NCBI GenBank assembly: GCA_038872535.1
Contig: JAVZJY010000001.1
Location: 44,468 to 108,467, forward strand
Direction: 5' to 3'
DNA from: JASEJA01 sp038872535
Lineage (GTDB): Archaea; Thermoproteota; Bathyarchaeia; Bathyarchaeales; Bathycorpusculaceae
DNA: 64,000 nucleotides
Shown: piece after piece, positions 61,369 to 64,000 of the stretch
Layout of the letters: every line of letters starts with the position of its first letter
Position numbering within the stretch: the stretch's first letter is position 1
The notes under the pieces: generated by a model
What the model saw: the letters and a program-made list of their open reading frames with translations, nothing else
Database searches by the model: none
Told to the model about the DNA's origin: nothing
Translations under genes and position numbers: made by a program

Positions 61369-61722
61369 ATGGAATTTTGTCCAAAATGTGGGTCGCGTTT
61401 AGTGCCTAAAAAAAAGAAAACAGGCAAAGGGTCATCTATTGCGCTGGTTTGTCCAAAATGTGGTTATAGAAAGAGGGAATCCAGCGGAAAGGTTGAACCG
61501 AAAATTGCGAAAGTTATACAGCACAAGCCGCAAGAACTTGTGGCAGTAATAAGCAAGGAAGAACAGAAACTCAGGACACTGCCAACAGTTAGGGTTGAAT
61601 GTCCAAAATGTGGAAACAATACGGCTTATGTTTGGCAAGTGCAAACTCGCGGCGCAGACGAATCATCCACACAGTTCTTACGTTGCACAAAATGCGGCTA
61701 CACCTTCAGAGAATACAGCTAA
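61369..61722 (+). CDS. tfs: Transcription elongation factor TFS
   Basis: 117 residues from ATG 61369. N-terminal zinc ribbon (MEFCPKCGSRLVPKKKK, ALVCPKCGYRKRE) and C-terminal ribbon with the acidic hairpin: VECPKCGNNTAYVWQVQTRG then ADESSTQFLRCTKCGYTFRE. The DE pair at the loop tip stimulates transcript cleavage in backtracked RNA polymerase. The open frame extends to 61303, but family length supports ATG 61369. Confidence 0.95.
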   Translation: MEFCPKCGSRLVPKKKKTGKGSSIALVCPKCGYRKRESSGKVEPKIAKVIQHKPQELVAVISKEEQKLRTLPTVRVECPKCGNNTAYVWQVQTRGADESSTQFLRCTKCGYTFREYS

Positions 61723-61812
61723 AACATCCTTGCGTCCACTATTCTAAAGCTGAAAGTTAATATGTAAAGTCTTTTATTAACAATTAAACATAACATCTAA
61801 AGGAGACCTGCT

Positions 61813-62568
61813 ATGTTCAAAATCAAAATGGCAGATGCCAAACTCCTCAGAGACATGATAACAGCCATATCCATCCTCGTAGACGAAGCCACATTCAAAA
61901 TAGACCCTGAAGGCTTAAAACTGCGTGCAATGGACCCATCTCGCGTTGCCATGGTTGATTTTGAGTGGCCTAAAACAGTTTTCGACGAATACACAGCCAC
62001 GGAGCCAACAAAAATGTGCATAAACATAAGCGAATTATTAAAACTGCTTAAAAGAGCCAGCAAAGACGAGATTGTGGAACTTTCCCTTGACGAAAAAACT
62101 GGCAAGCTACAAATAAAAATAACCGGAAAATACGCAAGAAACTTCACCATGCCAACCCTTGAGGCTTCAGAAGAAGAAGTCCCTACGCCAAAAATAATGT
62201 TCAACGTCAAAGCCAAAGCCACAACTCAAGGGTTAAGCCAAGCAATTGAAGATGCTCAGCTTGTAAGCGACCACGTTAGAATTGAAGCTGACAATGAAAA
62301 ACTTGTTTTAAATGCAGCGGGCGACCTTATGGGCGCAACAATAACGCTTCAAAAAGGGAGCGATGCCCTCTTAGACTTAGAAGCAAAAGAACCTTCAAAA
62401 GCAACCTTCAGCCTAAGCTATCTTTCCGAAATTATAAGAGAGGCGTCTGCAACCTCCGACATTGCAACGCTGGAATTTTCAACGGACATGCCAATAAAAC
62501 TAGATTTCCAACAAGCAAAAGAGGGAAAACTAACATTCTATTTGGCGCCAAGAATTGAGACGGAATAA
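61813..62568 (+). CDS. pcn: DNA polymerase sliding clamp PCNA
   Basis: 251 residues: two-domain clamp with MFKIKMADAKLLRDMITAIS at the start, LKLRAMDPSRVAMVDFEW near residue 36, the interdomain loop near 120, and a C-terminal tail FYLAPRIETE that forms the pocket for PIP-box partners. AAAGGAG lies 8 nt before ATG 61813. TFS-PCNA-PriL is a conserved archaeal gene order. Confidence 0.97.
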   Translation: MFKIKMADAKLLRDMITAISILVDEATFKIDPEGLKLRAMDPSRVAMVDFEWPKTVFDEYTATEPTKMCINISELLKLLKRASKDEIVELSLDEKTGKLQIKITGKYARNFTMPTLEASEEEVPTPKIMFNVKAKATTQGLSQAIEDAQLVSDHVRIEADNEKLVLNAAGDLMGATITLQKGSDALLDLEAKEPSKATFSLSYLSEIIREASATSDIATLEFSTDMPIKLDFQQAKEGKLTFYLAPRIETE

Positions 62569-62580
62569 TGTGAAAACAAA

Positions 62581-63621
62581 ATGCAAATTACAACGGTTTC
62601 CTTCACTAAAAATGATTTAGCAAAATATCCATTCCTCAAAGAAACAGCCGAATACGTTAAAAAATTAGATTTAAAAATTGAAGATTTAACAAGCCCAGAA
62701 TTCTCTGCCATTCTTGAGCGTGCAAAAGAAAGAGTTGAAGAAGCAATATTATACGCTTTAGTTAGCAGAAAACTCCGCAACGAAGAAATCGAAATACTGT
62801 CCTTCCCCGTTGCAATCATGCTGACGTTGGCAACAGAAAACTCCTTCATCAAAAAAAGATACGCCCTAGCCGAAGCAAAACAAACCTACAACGACATGAA
62901 AAACGAACCAAAAGAAAGAATTCTAGCCATCGCACAAAACTTCAACTGGAAACTCGCATTAAACCCAGATACTAATATTCCTTACGAGTTCAAATTACAC
63001 TTCACAGACTACCTAAAAAACACAACGCAGCTCAGAGACAAAAAATGGAAACTCGTCAACCGCCTCCTAACAAATGGCTATGTTTACCTAACCAAAACAG
63101 AAACCGCAAGACTCCTAAGCGAAGAAATCAGACGACAAATTGAAAAAAGATTAAACGTAACGGAAGTACCCGCATTTCCACCAACCATAATGAACATAGT
63201 GGAAAAAATAAAGAGCTTATCCGTTGAAAAAATAGGGAAGGCTGAAATGGAAGGGTTTCCAAAAACAATAGCTCAACCAGCCTTTCCGCCATGTATAAAA
63301 AACCTTTACCAATCAATCTCTACCGGGCGGCATCTCCCCCACATAGGAAGATTCACCCTAACAGCATTTCTCATAAACATAGGAATGCCGACAGAGAATG
63401 TCATAGATCTATTCAAAAACTTCTCCGACTACGACCAAAGAATGACCAGCTACCAAGTTGAACATATAGCAGGCGAAAGAGGTTCAAGAACCCGCTACAT
63501 CCCACCTAAATGCGACACACTAAAAACTCACGGCATCTGCATAAACCCTGATATATTATGCCAAAAAATAAGCCACCCATTAGCCTACTATCGTAGGAGT
63601 TTGAAGCGCTTACAATCATGA
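62581..63621 (+). CDS. priL: DNA primase large subunit PriL
   Basis: 346 residues. Helical N-terminal half, then the Fe-S domain with cysteines at PPCIKNLYQS near residue 239, PKCDTLKTHGICIN near 309 and DILCQKISHPLAYYRR near 324, which bind one 4Fe-4S cluster in PriL/PRIM2. It works with the catalytic subunit PriS, which is not in this window. It begins 12 nt after PCNA. Confidence 0.93.
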   Translation: MQITTVSFTKNDLAKYPFLKETAEYVKKLDLKIEDLTSPEFSAILERAKERVEEAILYALVSRKLRNEEIEILSFPVAIMLTLATENSFIKKRYALAEAKQTYNDMKNEPKERILAIAQNFNWKLALNPDTNIPYEFKLHFTDYLKNTTQLRDKKWKLVNRLLTNGYVYLTKTETARLLSEEIRRQIEKRLNVTEVPAFPPTIMNIVEKIKSLSVEKIGKAEMEGFPKTIAQPAFPPCIKNLYQSISTGRHLPHIGRFTLTAFLINIGMPTENVIDLFKNFSDYDQRMTSYQVEHIAGERGSRTRYIPPKCDTLKTHGICINPDILCQKISHPLAYYRRSLKRLQS

Positions 63622-63706
63622 TGTTGATAAGGCTAGCGCGTTTAAAGGTAGGATTTATATAGTAAGTGTGAGATTACTGAAAAACTATTCAAGAGGTAAC
63701 CCTATA

Positions 63707-64000
63707 ATGGATGTTCATACTTCTGTTTCAGAGATCTTAAAAGGTGTAAAAGATGGCGATAATTTCGAAGAAAATCTACAAGGAATTATTGAAGGGAACT
63801 TAGATATATGCTCAGAGATCGGTTTGATTCTTCCAACTTACTGTGAAGTAGCAAACATAGGGAAACTGATAGAGGAAATTGAAAATTTAAATTTGAAAAT
63901 TGCCATATTAGTTATAGACGATTCCAGCCCTGATGGAACAATAGATGTTGTAAGAAAAATGCAAAAAAAATATGGCAACATTTTACTTTTTGTAAGGCCT
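63707..64000 (+). CDS. Family 2 glycosyltransferase, start only (dolichyl-phosphate mannosyltransferase-like)
   Basis: 98 residues from ATG 63707, cut by the window edge. After a 40-residue acidic lead, IGLILPTYCEVANIGKLIEE and ILVIDDSSPDGTIDVVRKMQ match the GT-A nucleotide-binding start of DPM1-type enzymes. The lead before the GT-A fold is longer than in typical DPM1. A TATA-like ATTTATATAG (63654-63663) and an AAGAGGTAA ribosome site (63690-63698) precede it. Confidence 0.8.
   Translation, partial: MDVHTSVSEILKGVKDGDNFEENLQGIIEGNLDICSEIGLILPTYCEVANIGKLIEEIENLNLKIAILVIDDSSPDGTIDVVRKMQKKYGNILLFVRP

Noticed and set aside
1..64000. CRISPR arrays, transposases or phage genes
   Set aside because: No regularly spaced repeats were seen, and no transposase, integrase, capsid or terminase was recognised among the reading frames.

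Overview
The window is archaeal chromosomal DNA. It carries both subunits of the archaeal D-family replicative polymerase (DP1 at 16858-18411, DP2 at 27399-31067), Orc1/Cdc6, PCNA, the primase large subunit, RNA polymerase subunits F and L, TFS, an Elf1-type factor, Sec61-beta, Alba, aIF5A, SRP54, Pus10, Dph2, Nob1, Csl4 and the ether-lipid enzyme GGGP synthase. PolD rules out Crenarchaeota of the Sulfolobus kind. PolD together with an Elf1-like protein and many short DUF3795, DUF99 and DUF655 proteins fits a Bathyarchaeia-like lineage; this placement is an inference. Three runs of exactly 97 N (27903, 30652, 36550) show a scaffolded draft, probably a metagenome-assembled genome. Translation signals are of GAGGTG(A) type, often in front of GTG or TTG starts. 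Several genes look leaderless, with a TATA box about 27-28 nt before the start codon.

Layout. 1-1770: ribosomal proteins L4 (cut by the edge) and L3 on the minus strand. 1946-5374: pyrE, an APS-kinase-like kinase, a DUF123 GIY-YIG protein, a 39-residue UBA-like peptide, a DUF3795 protein and an APH-type kinase. 5443-8101: a SAH/5'-deoxyadenosine deaminase followed by SAH (or S-inosylhomocysteine) hydrolase, an S-adenosylhomocysteine recycling pair. 8178-12690: small membrane and zinc-ribbon proteins and an Mg2+ P-type ATPase. 12792-14328: an intron-containing tRNA-Ser(CGA), a 37-residue basic peptide and a radical SAM/SPASM-like enzyme, bracketed by a 22-bp copy of the tRNA 3' end. 14365-16180: uridine phosphorylase and an AbrB-PhoU regulator. 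16280-20166: DUF429, PolD small subunit, DUF99 and Orc1/Cdc6. 20196-20768: a probable replication origin with origin-recognition-box-like repeats in both orientations around an AT-rich stretch. 20968-22972: three proteins beside the origin, one a membrane-anchored coiled-coil winged-helix protein, with repeated TGTGAT sites.

23043-33786: an aminotransferase, a nitrilase-NadE pair, Elf1, GGGP synthase, PolD large subunit, a DUF488-MazG fusion, SHMT and Sec61-beta. 34308-40906: DUF2070, pyruvate:ferredoxin oxidoreductase (partly lost in an N gap), Alba, a class III aminotransferase and GNAT. 40923-46554: an MFS transporter, a pyruvate-kinase-C-domain protein, nitroreductase, an SplB-like radical SAM protein, Nob1 (irregular start), NAD kinase, aIF5A and a probable C/D box sRNA. 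46561-60097: Hsp20 and PAC2, then a long plus-strand run of information-processing genes (ffh, pus10, rpl21e, rpoF, DUF655, ksgA, Mtq2/HemK-like, dCTP-deaminase-like, rpl10e, ppsA, dph2, METTL5-like, csl4, rpoL). 60084-64000: an RNase III-like protein, a second DUF99, TFS, PCNA, PriL and the start of a family 2 glycosyltransferase.

Most of the window is housekeeping. The parts that stand out are the tRNA-flanked radical SAM interval, the origin with its neighbouring DNA-binding proteins and operators, the sRNA, the broken start of nob1, and several very small genes.
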